64,000 nucleotides of DNA, taken from the NCBI RefSeq assembly GCF_900105215.1, contig NZ_FOIP01000001.1, positions 1,882,001 through 1,946,000 on the forward strand. Direction: 5' to 3'. Each line of letters starts with the position of its first letter. Position 1 is the stretch's first letter. The notes under the pieces were generated by a model. The model was not told the DNA's origin. It did not search any database and saw only the letters and a list, made by a program, of their open reading frames with translations. The position numbers and the translations under genes are program-made. Of the stretch, positions 35,732-45,300 are shown in pieces. The DNA comes from Lacrimispora sphenoides. GTDB lineage: Bacteria > Bacillota > Clostridia > Lachnospirales > Lachnospiraceae.

Positions 35732-37060
35732 ATGACGAAGCTCACTGGCCGAATTGTTCTTCCAGATGATCCATGTTATGAGATTGCCCGTAGGGATTAT
35801 AATACGAGATTCTCAAAGTATCCCCTGGCTATTGTATTCTGCCAGGACACCCAGGATGCAATTAATGCGGTAAAATGGACAAGAGAGAATTGTATTTCAT
35901 TACGTGCCCGCAGTGGTGGGCACAGTTATGAAGCTTTTTCTATATTGAATGATGGAATCGTCATAGATGTAAGCGAAATGGATAAAATCATTTTTGATGA
36001 AACCAATATGGAAGCAACGATCGGAGCCGGAGCCACCCTGTTGCCAATTTACGAGTTTTTATGGGATAGAGGTGTTACTATTCCGGGAGGAACATGTCCA
36101 AGCGTTGGCATTGCCGGTATTACACTGGGAGGGGGATTCGGCATGCTGACAAGAGAGATGGGCCTGCTTTGTGACAACTTAATAGCAGTCGAGATGGTCA
36201 ATGCAGAGGGAGAAGTAATTTGCGCTGACCGATGCACGCATCCTGATCTTTTTTGGGCATCCCGAGGAGGCGGGGGCGGAAACTTTGGGATAGTAACGTC
36301 ATTTATTTTTAAGGTTCATCCTATTTCAGATGTTGCCGTTTATAATATCACCTGGGATTGGTCGGATGCCGGAGAGGTCATCAAAGTATGGCAGTCTTGG
36401 GCGCCGTTTGTTGATGAACGGCTGACATCGATTATAGACCTATTTACCAAGGAAGACGGTCGTATTACTTCTGCCGGTGAATTTTTAGGCAATGAGGATC
36501 AACTGAGATGCTTACTAAAACCATTAATTGCCGCAGGCAATCCAATTCAGATAGATATTCAAACAATTCCATATATTGAAGCAGTAATAAAATTTGATGG
36601 TGGGCTGGGCCCTCATAAATTTAAAAACACTGGAGCTTTCGTGTATCATAGTTTACCTGATGAGGCATTAGATACCCTGCTTTGCTTTATGGAAACTTCC
36701 CCCAATAAAGATAACTCAGTTCAATTTCAGAGTCTGGCAGGGGCAGTCAGGGAGGTTCCTCCAGATGGAACGGCCTATTTCCATCGTGATGCAAACTATA
36801 TCATGCAGTATATAACACGCTGGAAAGCTGATAAAGAAAAAGAGCCAAACATACATTGGGTAGAAAGTCTAAGAAGAGCCATGTTAAAATATGTAAATGG
36901 AACCTACGTCAATTGGCCTGATGTTTTTATCAAAGACTGGCCCAAGGCATATTATGGCACCAATTATCAGGAACTTATGCAAATTAAATGCAAATACGAC
37001 CCGGAAAATATATTCCACTTTAAGCAGAGTATATGTCCAGACATTGACTTAAAAATATAA
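35732..37060 (+). CDS. FAD-linked oxidoreductase, berberine-bridge-enzyme type
   Basis: A 442-residue flavoprotein of the vanillyl-alcohol-oxidase/BBE class. The FAD_binding_4 domain has ARSGGHSYE with the His, and GGTCPSVG with the Cys, which together hold FAD by two covalent bonds in bicovalent members. A C-terminal BBE segment ends with YGTNYQELMQIKCKYDPENI. Such enzymes oxidise alcohols, sugars or alkaloid-like compounds with O2 or another acceptor, which is notable in a presumed anaerobe. The start at 35732 has AAAGGA 5 nt upstream; an in-frame ATG at 35684 is less well placed. Confidence 0.85.
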   Translation: MTKLTGRIVLPDDPCYEIARRDYNTRFSKYPLAIVFCQDTQDAINAVKWTRENCISLRARSGGHSYEAFSILNDGIVIDVSEMDKIIFDETNMEATIGAGATLLPIYEFLWDRGVTIPGGTCPSVGIAGITLGGGFGMLTREMGLLCDNLIAVEMVNAEGEVICADRCTHPDLFWASRGGGGGNFGIVTSFIFKVHPISDVAVYNITWDWSDAGEVIKVWQSWAPFVDERLTSIIDLFTKEDGRITSAGEFLGNEDQLRCLLKPLIAAGNPIQIDIQTIPYIEAVIKFDGGLGPHKFKNTGAFVYHSLPDEALDTLLCFMETSPNKDNSVQFQSLAGAVREVPPDGTAYFHRDANYIMQYITRWKADKEKEPNIHWVESLRRAMLKYVNGTYVNWPDVFIKDWPKAYYGTNYQELMQIKCKYDPENIFHFKQSICPDIDLKI

Positions 37061-37120
37061 TGATTTTTCTTTGATTACTGATATGGAGCAAAGAGATACA
37101 ATGGAATAAAATTAAAAGCT

Positions 37121-37152
37121 ATGAGATACCGTAAAAACGGTATCTCATTTTT
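37121..37152 (+). terminator. Perfect 12-bp stem terminator
   Basis: ATGAGATACCGT (37121-37132), loop AAAA, ACGGTATCTCAT (37137-37148), then TTTTTG. It ends the FAD oxidoreductase unit. Confidence 0.85.
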
Positions 37153-37219
37153 GCCTGGACAATTTAGAGGTAATCGGCAATCTCGTATATACCAACAAAA
37201 AGATAATTTAGTAACAGTA

Positions 37220-37270
37220 TTGACAAATTTATTTTCCTACCCTATAATAAAATAGACATATGTGTCTATT
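37220..37270 (+). promoter_or_regulatory. Full-consensus promoter with TetR-type operator
   Basis: TTGACA (37220-37225), 17 bp, TATAAT (37243-37248), a perfect sigma-A promoter. Just downstream, over the expected start site, is the dyad AATAGACA-TATG-TGTCTATT (37251-37270). This is the expected position for self-repression by the TetR protein encoded next. Confidence 0.8.
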
Positions 37271-37292
37271 ATGAAAAGGAAGGATGACTTTA

Positions 37293-37889
37293 ATGCCGCA
37301 GGTAAGCGAAAAATATCTGGAAGCACGAAAAAATAAAATAGCAATAGCAGCGGTTAATGTTTTTGCTAAGAAAGGTTATTCCAATGCCACGATGAAAGAT
37401 ATCATGGATGAAGTCCAAATATCGCGGGGTGGTTTATATGCTCATTTTGAAAACATTGACACTGTTTTTCTGGCCGCGTTAAAATATGATGATTTTTTAA
37501 ACATCGAATCAGCTTTAAGTCCTGATCCCAAGGAACCCTTATTTCCGCAATTAAAAGATTGGATTCAAAAAACAGTATTGTCAGTACAAGATTCAGATAG
37601 GAATTTAATACGTGCAAAGTCAGAATTTTTCCTTTCCCATAATGCTTCTGAATTTCCATATTTACAAGAAAGGCATGAAAAGCTAGCAAATGTGATTCAG
37701 TTATTCATTCATATGGGAATCGAAGCGGGAGAATTTAGAGATATAATTGATGTAAACACTTTTTCTGAATTACTTATTGCAACGATTGATGGAATCATGT
37801 TGCAGCAATATAATCAATTTTGCTCCGGTATTAATCTTTCTAAAAGGATTGATTTACTGAATACGATGATTGAGCGCATTCTATCTTAA
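37293..37889 (+). CDS. TetR/AcrR family transcriptional regulator
   Basis: About 198 residues. The N-terminal helix-turn-helix (about 10-55) reads NVFAKKGYSNATMKDIMDEV then ISRGGLYAHFENID, typical of TetR. The C-terminal ligand domain is helical and unassigned. The start at 37293 is 9 nt after AAAGGAAGG; an ATG at 37284 lies too close. The GNAT gene follows 13 nt after the stop, so the two form an operon under the promoter and operator at 37220-37270. Confidence 0.85.
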   Translation: MPQVSEKYLEARKNKIAIAAVNVFAKKGYSNATMKDIMDEVQISRGGLYAHFENIDTVFLAALKYDDFLNIESALSPDPKEPLFPQLKDWIQKTVLSVQDSDRNLIRAKSEFFLSHNASEFPYLQERHEKLANVIQLFIHMGIEAGEFRDIIDVNTFSELLIATIDGIMLQQYNQFCSGINLSKRIDLLNTMIERILS

Positions 37890-37902
37890 GGAGGATCATT
37901 CA

Positions 37903-38436
37903 ATGTTTCAAAACGAAATCATAAAACTAAGAAAATTATCACTTGATGATTACAATATTTATCATAGTTGGCGAAATGACGTAGAAGTCATGTATACCAC
38001 CAGCCCCCTGCTAGACATTTACACATTAAAGGATACAGAAGAATTCATCACATCAATAATTTCTCAGCCTAATGCAAAAAGCTATATCATTGAGCATAAG
38101 GAGACGAATCAAGCGGTCGGCATTGTCTCTCTAAGTAATATTGATTATAAAAACCGCTCTGCTGAATGTATTATTGATATTGGAGCAAAAGATATGTGGG
38201 GAAAAGGCATTGGTAAAGCGGCTCTTTCTCTGATACTTGAGTATGCTTTTAGCGAACTTAACTTACATCGGGTATTCTTAAACGTGTTCTCGTTTAATGA
38301 AAGAGCAATTAAACTCTATGAGAAAATGGGATTTATGCATGAAGGAGTATTACGTCAGGCGTTCTATCGTGCCGGAGATTGGCATGACATTGTTATAATG
38401 AGCATCTTAAAAAACGAATATTTTTTTATTAGCTAA
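37903..38436 (+). CDS. GNAT acetyltransferase
   Basis: About 177 residues. It starts EIIKLRKLSLDDYNIYHSWR, has the acetyl-CoA loop region MWGKGIGKAALSL and ends with the usual RAIKLYEKMGF then EGVLRQAFYRAGDW, similar to SpeG/RimL-type acetyltransferases. AAGGAGG lies 7-8 nt before the ATG at 37903. Being downstream of a TetR gene, it may act on the compound sensed by that regulator (inference). Confidence 0.85.
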   Translation: MFQNEIIKLRKLSLDDYNIYHSWRNDVEVMYTTSPLLDIYTLKDTEEFITSIISQPNAKSYIIEHKETNQAVGIVSLSNIDYKNRSAECIIDIGAKDMWGKGIGKAALSLILEYAFSELNLHRVFLNVFSFNERAIKLYEKMGFMHEGVLRQAFYRAGDWHDIVIMSILKNEYFFIS

Positions 38437-38440
38437 AAAT

Positions 38441-38493
38441 AGGCCCCCGCAGGAAGTCACAGGCAAAATTGACTTTTAAAGCGGAGGCTTTTT
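38441..38493 (+). terminator. Terminator of the tetR-GNAT operon
   Basis: AGGCCCCCGC (38441-38450) with GCGGAGGCTT (38481-38490), an inner AAGTCA/TGACTT pairing, then TTTTGC. Confidence 0.65.
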
Positions 38494-38552
38494 GCTTGGG
38501 AAGTACTATTAAGCATGATATCTACTTTTTATTGATAATCTTACAATATTAC

Positions 38553-38594
38553 TTGACAAATACGTTAGGAAACTTTATAGTTAAGGTAACTTAA
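38553..38594 (+). promoter_or_regulatory. Promoter and dyad of the MarR operon
   Basis: TTGACA (38553-38558), 17 bp, TATAGT (38576-38581). Overlapping its downstream edge is TTAAG-GTAA-CTTAA (38581-38594), a likely MarR-type operator. Confidence 0.68.
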
Positions 38595-38615
38595 ATAAAA
38601 GGAAGGGGTAAAGCT

Positions 38616-39086
38616 TTGGTTCCGAAAACAGATCATCAGAATGAAAATGAATTGTTCCATTTAGTTACAGAAATTAATGAGATAACTTATTCCATGAATG
38701 CTCGTTTGATGAAAGAGCGTCAATCCTTATTTAATGAGGATCTGTCATCCAAGCAAATGATAATAATGGATTTGGTGAAGAAAGAATCCCAATTATCTAT
38801 AAGCCAACTGGCTGAAGCAATGAATGTTACTTCAAGTGCTGTTAGCCAGATTGTCTCCAAATTAGAAAAAGAGAAATATCTATTAAGGACAATTAATCCT
38901 GATAATAGAAGAGAGATAATTGTGCAGTTAGATGAGAGAGGGCACCAATACTATTCAAAAGAAGAAGAGATTAACAGGGAAATCGTGAATCGCTTTTATT
39001 CTCGCATGAAAATGGAGGATATGGTACAATTACGTGACATTTTAGTAAAACTCAATTCAATAGTTGAAGAAGAATTATCAAGATAA
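38616..39086 (+). CDS. MarR family transcriptional regulator
   Basis: 156 residues with the MarR winged helix: SISQLAEAMNVTSSAVSQIV followed by the wing NPDNRREIIVQLDERG. The start is TTG at 38616 with GGAAGGGG 7 nt upstream. It leads an operon with a serine hydrolase 22 nt downstream. Confidence 0.85.
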   Translation: MVPKTDHQNENELFHLVTEINEITYSMNARLMKERQSLFNEDLSSKQMIIMDLVKKESQLSISQLAEAMNVTSSAVSQIVSKLEKEKYLLRTINPDNRREIIVQLDERGHQYYSKEEEINREIVNRFYSRMKMEDMVQLRDILVKLNSIVEEELSR

Positions 39087-39108
39087 GTGTTAAAAGGAAA
39101 ATTATATC

Positions 39109-40461
39109 ATGAATGAAAAAAGAGAAATACTAAATAAATTATTTACAGAAATTCAAACAAAACAATTGATGAATGGAACTGTCTTAGTGGCTCAAGACGG
39201 CGAACTATTATATAAGGGAGCTTTTGGCGAGGCTGAACTCGATTTAAAACGAAAGTTAAAAATAAATTCAATATTTAACTTAGCATCAGTATCAAAACCC
39301 GTGACTGCTTTGGGTATATTGTTATTGGTACAGGATCATAAACTTTCTCTTGATGACCCTATAGAAAAGTGGTTGCCTAATATACCTTATAAAGGAGCTA
39401 CAGTAAGACAATTATTGAATCACACTTCCGGACTGCCCGATTATTTAGAGTTATTCGAACAGCACTGGGATAAATCCCAAATAGCGGTGAACCAGGATTT
39501 GTTAGAGCTACTCATTAAGTATCAGCCGGAACGGCTATTTGAGCCGAATGATCATATGGAATACAGCAATACAGGTTATGTGATGCTTGCTCTCATTATT
39601 GAAAAAGTTTCGGGGCATTCGTTTGCAGATTATATGAAAACAAATATATTTTTACCTGTTGGAATGCAGGACACAGAAGTATTCTGTCAAAGATTAACTG
39701 GACAGGTTATGGATAACTATGCCTATGGTTATGTGTTTGATGTGTACAAAGGTAAACATGTTTTGCCGGATAAATTTCCTGAAACAGATTTTGTTGTTTA
39801 TCTTGATGGGATCGTTGGAGATGGTGCGCTTCATTCCACCGTTGACGATCTTCATCTGCTAGACCGGGCATTGAGAAAGGGGACACTGATTGATGACACT
39901 TTATTGAAGGAAGCCTATTCTCCGTCTTCCCCAAGACTTGATAGTCAATTTAAATATGGACTAGGATGGATTTTAGAGAATGATAAGAAAAGGGGAAGAT
40001 CTGTGTGGCATAGTGGTGGTTGGCCAGGTTATGCCACTTACTTTAAAAGATACATTGATCATGATTCTACGATTATTTTTTTTAGAAACAAAGAACAGGA
40101 CTTTGACTTTGAACAATCTATTTTACATGCAATTGAGAATATACTATTTGATGAATCATATGAGATCCCAAAAGTGCCAGAATTTCAAATGGCAAAAACA
40201 TTAGACCCTGAGATTTTAAACAAATATGTAGGTGAGTACCGGCTGGAAGAGAATCCGGAAATGTCTGCAAAGGTTCTGATGAAAAATCAGCGGTTATTCC
40301 TTGAACTTCCAGGATCAATGAAACTTGAAATGTATGCGGTTTCAGATACTGAATTTTTCCTTCGCAGCTTATCTGTGACAGTTTATTTTGCAAATGATGG
40401 CATTTATCATCATTTGACTATTAATGATGGCAGTACCACTCAGACTGCTAGGCGTATTTAA
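39109..40461 (+). CDS. Serine hydrolase, class C beta-lactamase/PBP-like
   Basis: A 450-residue protein of the beta-lactamase family (AmpC, esterase and DD-peptidase fold). The active-site SxxK is SVSK at about residue 63, the YxN motif is YSN in HMEYSNTGYV, and the third motif is HSGG in VWHSGGWPGYA. No signal peptide is seen, so it is probably cytosolic and may be an esterase or amidase rather than a true lactamase. A C-terminal lipocalin-like beta domain of about 100 residues follows the catalytic part. Confidence 0.85.
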   Translation: MNEKREILNKLFTEIQTKQLMNGTVLVAQDGELLYKGAFGEAELDLKRKLKINSIFNLASVSKPVTALGILLLVQDHKLSLDDPIEKWLPNIPYKGATVRQLLNHTSGLPDYLELFEQHWDKSQIAVNQDLLELLIKYQPERLFEPNDHMEYSNTGYVMLALIIEKVSGHSFADYMKTNIFLPVGMQDTEVFCQRLTGQVMDNYAYGYVFDVYKGKHVLPDKFPETDFVVYLDGIVGDGALHSTVDDLHLLDRALRKGTLIDDTLLKEAYSPSSPRLDSQFKYGLGWILENDKKRGRSVWHSGGWPGYATYFKRYIDHDSTIIFFRNKEQDFDFEQSILHAIENILFDESYEIPKVPEFQMAKTLDPEILNKYVGEYRLEENPEMSAKVLMKNQRLFLELPGSMKLEMYAVSDTEFFLRSLSVTVYFANDGIYHHLTINDGSTTQTARRI

Positions 40462-40507
40462 AAAATGAGGTTAAAAACAGGTTGCAATAGAGAGGAGAAA
40501 AAATAAC

Positions 40508-41008
40508 TTGTATAAAAATAATTTTATCAGCCAAAATGATCAAAGTTTTTATCCGGAATATGCATGTGGAATTGCCTGCCTTTCTATGTTATTAAAGTAT
40601 CATCAGATCACTGGTTACGATAATTTTGAGAAGCTTGCTATAGAATTAAACTTTAATGTTTCACCAGAAGAAAAAGGATATGATAATGATGATATGAAAT
40701 GTGGGACTTACCCTGAAGACATATTTAAGTATTTTACTAAAAATAATATCAACTTCAGAATGTCTTTCTATGATGACGAATGGAAGGAATCTCTGAAAAA
40801 GTCCCCGATTATGGTAATGATGACTGGTAATGAAGAAGAGTTTGGCCTTAGGAATAGTCACTGGATCTTATTAGTGAAAAGAGATAAAGATTTTTTTACG
40901 TATCTTGATCCATATGAAACAATGATATCAAATAATTATGTAAAACATATCTGGTCAGGTGATTTTAGAAAATATTATACAGGAATCGCATGTCAGGTAA
41001 TCAAATAA
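40508..41008 (+). CDS. C39-like papain-fold protein
   Basis: 166 residues with a peptidase C39-like layout: the catalytic Cys in ACGIACLSMLLKYH (about residue 22), His in NSHWILLV, and Asp in YLDPYE. No transporter part is attached, so it resembles stand-alone C39-like proteins, some of which process peptides. The start is a TTG at 40508 about 10 nt after GAGGAG; there is no better ATG. It follows the serine hydrolase and may be co-transcribed from the MarR promoter. Confidence 0.65.
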   Translation: MYKNNFISQNDQSFYPEYACGIACLSMLLKYHQITGYDNFEKLAIELNFNVSPEEKGYDNDDMKCGTYPEDIFKYFTKNNINFRMSFYDDEWKESLKKSPIMVMMTGNEEEFGLRNSHWILLVKRDKDFFTYLDPYETMISNNYVKHIWSGDFRKYYTGIACQVIK

Positions 41009-41183
41009 AATTGGAGCCATGGAGTGTAAATGGACTGCTGGAAGTTGTAGACTGGAAGAACCGGACAGAAGATTTAAATAAAGATAGAAAGCTGGAAGAG
41101 ATAATGATATAATATGAATTATTTTATATACGCTGGATCTTGTTTATCAACAAAGTCTAACAGTACTGCCATCGGAGGTAATT

Positions 41184-42167
41184 ATGAATAAAAAGATGCT
41201 GTTTACAATTATAGCAACCTGTCTCCTTCTTGCAGGTTGTGGGAAAAATGCTTCTACCAATAATCTGCAACAAAATGATAACACGTCCTTGGAAACTTCT
41301 GCAGAAAATAGTGTATCCACAGAATCCCAAGAAGAGAGTATGCCCATAACGACAACTACAGCGGATACAACGGCTGCAGCAATAAATAGTATTGACTATA
41401 AACAATATCTTAAAAAGACATGGGTTAGAAATACTGATTCCGGTTTCCCTGATAATGGTGGCGTATCTATTTTAATTTCCAAAATTGGAGATGGAAAAAT
41501 CCAAGGGGAGATCAGTGTAGTAGGCAGTGCCCCGGCATACAATATGGATATTGCAGAACTTGAAGGATCTGTTATAAATGATACAGCAAAGTGTCAACTT
41601 GTAAATGATTCGAGGGAAAATAAGGGAACTGTTGAACTTTTATTGAAACCTGATAATACCATTGAGGCCACGATCACAATAACCGAGAAATCCGAAGATA
41701 CAGTCATGCGCCTTCCGGAAGGTACGTTTGAATTTACTCCATATAATCTTAAAAATGTAAATGGTTTTGAACTTACCAAAGATCAAACTTTTATGGTGGA
41801 TTTAAATTCATGGGGCAATGTTAAATTCGTATCAGGAAAATTAACTGGTGGTAACCATATACCTGTAGAGTTTTATTTAACCAATGAAGAAGGAGATATC
41901 CTTTATAATTTCAATGCAGTTCTCCCTTATAGTGTAGATGTAAAAGCAGTTTCATTTCAGGATGTAAATAAGGATGGATTAAAGGATATAATCATAATTG
42001 TTGAAGACAACTATGACGGGGCGTCTGGAGAACCATTGGCCGCCGTTTACTTGCAAGAGGCAGATGGATCGTTTACAAATAACAATGAGCTGAACCAGGA
42101 AATAAATGATTCCGGAAACAATAAAGATATAAGTACAATAGCCAGTTACCTTTTAAGTAAATTCTAA
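41184..42167 (+). CDS. Lipoprotein of unknown function
   Basis: 327 residues. The N-terminus is a lipoprotein signal with lipobox LLAGC at about residues 15-19, followed by a long Ser/Thr-rich linker to about residue 70. The body is mostly beta. A Ca-binding-like loop DVNKDGLKDI near residue 264 resembles FG-GAP or dockerin-type loops. I recognise no named family. It is exposed on the outer face of the membrane. Confidence 0.75.
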   Translation: MNKKMLFTIIATCLLLAGCGKNASTNNLQQNDNTSLETSAENSVSTESQEESMPITTTTADTTAAAINSIDYKQYLKKTWVRNTDSGFPDNGGVSILISKIGDGKIQGEISVVGSAPAYNMDIAELEGSVINDTAKCQLVNDSRENKGTVELLLKPDNTIEATITITEKSEDTVMRLPEGTFEFTPYNLKNVNGFELTKDQTFMVDLNSWGNVKFVSGKLTGGNHIPVEFYLTNEEGDILYNFNAVLPYSVDVKAVSFQDVNKDGLKDIIIIVEDNYDGASGEPLAAVYLQEADGSFTNNNELNQEINDSGNNKDISTIASYLLSKF

Positions 42168-42224
42168 AGATAGCAGCGTTTAAGGGGTTCCGTGATATCA
42201 AATAATATAATCAAAATGAAAACT

Positions 42225-42253
42225 AAGAGAACTGTAAAAAGGTTCTCTTTTTT
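42225..42253 (+). terminator. Terminator after the lipoprotein gene
   Basis: AAGAGAAC (42225-42232), 9-nt loop, GTTCTCTT (42242-42249), then TTTT. Confidence 0.78.
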
Positions 42254-42384
42254 ATGCCAAAATTTAAGGAGAATAAAAGGTAAAGTTTGAGTTACGAGAG
42301 TAAGTGTTAAAGGACGGGGCTGTCACCAATAAAAGCTTGGCAGAATATTATAGTATTACAGAATTCATATAAAGGAGTGATAAT

Positions 42385-45300
42385 ATGGCAACAGTATCAG
42401 GTCAAATTATATTTGACAGAAATAGAAGTGCTACTATAGATGCTGGTGATTCTGGAATAGCAAATGTACCTGTTGTATTACAGAATATAACAACAGGTGT
42501 CAGGCTTGTAGTTCTTACGGATGCTGCAGGAAATTATGCATTTATTAATGTTCCAAATGGCAGCTATAGAATCGTAGAGGCATTTGGTACTGCGGGGGGA
42601 GTACCAACACCAGGTAATTTTGCCCTGGCAGTAGCAGGGCCAGTTCCTACAGCTGCAACACCCCCCATTAGTTTCGTCGCGAATCCCCCCGCAGGGTCAA
42701 CAAACTTGGATTGTTTAACACCTAACACAATATTAATAACAGTAACAGGAGCAGATATAACCAACCAAAATATACTAAATGGCCCAGTGATTTATACACC
42801 GATTACAACGATATTAGACCCATGTACAACTGTATCCAATACTAATCTTATTACAGATGCAGATAACGGAACGTTTGGATTCTTTCCGCCAGGGACACCA
42901 GCGAATACAGGACCTGCGGTCGCACCATATCCCAATGTTACACCAGCTTTTACGTATGTAGTACCGGATCCTACTAAGTTTACACCAATTGATGGAGAAT
43001 ATACGATACAAAATCTTATGACAGATGCAATGAGCAATGTTATAGGGGCTTGGTGGCGTATCGCTGACCATACGACAGGAAATGAAACCGGAAGAATGAT
43101 GGTAGTGAATGGGTTTAACCCAGGAGCCGTATTTTTTAGGTCTACAGTACCGGTTACACCAAATACTAATTTTTTATTCAGCACATGGATTCTTAATCTT
43201 TTTAAAGTAACAGGTTTTCCGCCAGCACAGTTAGGTGTCAGAATCCTGGATCAAAACGGTAATGTACTGTTTCAGCAAGCATTAGGAGTTGAGATTCCAG
43301 TTAATATAAACGCACCAGAGTGGAAACAAATAGGAACTGTCATTAATTCTATGAATAACACTCAAATTACAGTAGAATTCTTCAGTGAAGGAGAAGCTGT
43401 TGTAGGGAACGATTATGCAATTGATGATGTGGCTTTACAGGAAATCTTAGTACCAATATTTACCCCAGTTAAATCAAGCAGCACGTTTACTGCAAATGTG
43501 GGCGATATCGTAACGTATACAGTTAAATTAACAAATACGTGTACCAGTCCTCTGATTAATGTATTTTTTAGGGATAATGTACCAGATGGTTTATTATTCA
43601 TACCTGGAAGTGTAACGGTTAATGGAGTTCCTGAGCTGGGAGTTGATCCTAATATAGGTTTTCCGCTGCCGGATATTCCAGGTGGATCCGTCACGGAAGT
43701 GACGTTTCAGGTAAGAGTTGAAGGCATTCCGAATCCGAATCCTGCTATAAATACAGCAACTATCGATTACTCATATACACCTGTTGAGGGTGGCATACCA
43801 GGTAACTTTACAGAAGAATCCAACCCAGTTCCTCTTATGGTTGAAGAATTACCAGGCGAAGCAGACATTGCTGTAGTAAAGCAAAGTGATAATCAGACTG
43901 CAGTCCCAGGGCAGTTGTTCACCTATACGATTATAGTTTCAAACTTTGGCCCAGCGGATGCAGAAAGTGTCCTTCTAACGGATAGTATTCCAACTAATAT
44001 ACTCAATCCACAGTTTTCAATAGATGACGGAGTGACTTTCCATCCATGGATCGGAAGCCTTAACTTAGGTACAATAGAGGCAGGAGGGGTAAGAATTGTT
44101 CTTATTAGGGGAACTGTGAGCCCAACAGCAACAGGCGTCATTACGAACACAGCAACGGTTAGCTCACCTACACCAGATCCAAATCCAGAGAATAATACTT
44201 CAACCTTAGAGACTCCGGTAGCAGTCGTCGAGGCAGACGTTGCTGTAGTAAAGCAAAGTAATCAGGTAATTGCAGTCCCAGGAGAGCCGTTTAGCTATAC
44301 GATAACAGTTAATAATTTTGGCCCAAGTGCAGCAGAAAATGTACTTTTAATGGATAGTATCCCTAGTTCTATTCTTAATCCAATGTACTCAATCGATGGA
44401 GGAGTAACATTTAATCCATGGCCAGGATTTCTTAGCTTAGGAACTTTACCGGCAGGAGCAGAAAGGATTATCATAATTAAAGGAACTGTAAGCCCTGACG
44501 CAACAGGCGTGATTTCCAATACAGCAATCGTTAGCTCCACGACACCAGATCCAAATCCAGAGAATAATACTTCAACGTTAGAAATCCCAGTATCAGCTGT
44601 CGAGGCAGACGTTGCTGTAGAAAAACAAAGTAATCAGGCAGTTGCTATACCGGGAGAGCCATTTAGCTATACAATTATAGTTAATAACTTTGGTCCGAAT
44701 GCTGCAGAGAATGTTCTTCTAATGGACAGTATACCAAGCTCTATTCTTAATCCAATGTACTCAATCGATGGAGGAGTAACATTTAATCCATGGCCGGGAT
44801 TTCTTAATTTAGGAACATTACCGGCAGGAGCAGAAAGAGTTATCATAATAAGAGGAACTGTAAGCCCTGACGCAACAGGCGTGATTTCCAATACAGCAAT
44901 CGTTAGCTCCACGACACCAGATCCAAATCCGGAGAATAACACTTCAACGCTAGAAACTCCAGTATCAGCTGTCGAAGCAGATATTGCTGTAGAAAAACAA
45001 AGCAATCAGGCGATTGCGATACCAGGAGAGTCGCTTAGCTATACAATTGTAGTGAATAACTTTGGTCCAAATGCTGCAGAGGATGTTCTTTTGATGGATA
45101 GTATACCAAGTTCTATTCTTAATCCAGAGTACTCAATCGATGGAGGAGTAACATTTAATCCATGGCCAGGATTTCTTAATTTAGGAACATTACTGGCAGG
45201 AGCGGAAAGAATTATCATAATAAGAGGAACTGTAAGCCCAACGGCAGCAGGCATTATTATAAATACAGCAACAGTAAGCTCCCCTACACCAGACCCAAAT

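Noticed and set aside
39109..40461. Calling the serine hydrolase an antibiotic-resistance beta-lactamase
   Set aside because: The fold and motifs fit, but there is no signal peptide, and many family members are esterases or peptidases.
42300..42384. Sporulation sigma factor promoter for the DUF11 gene
   Set aside because: Sequences such as GAATATT and CATATAAA are suggestive, but spacing does not fit a sigma-E or sigma-K consensus well enough.
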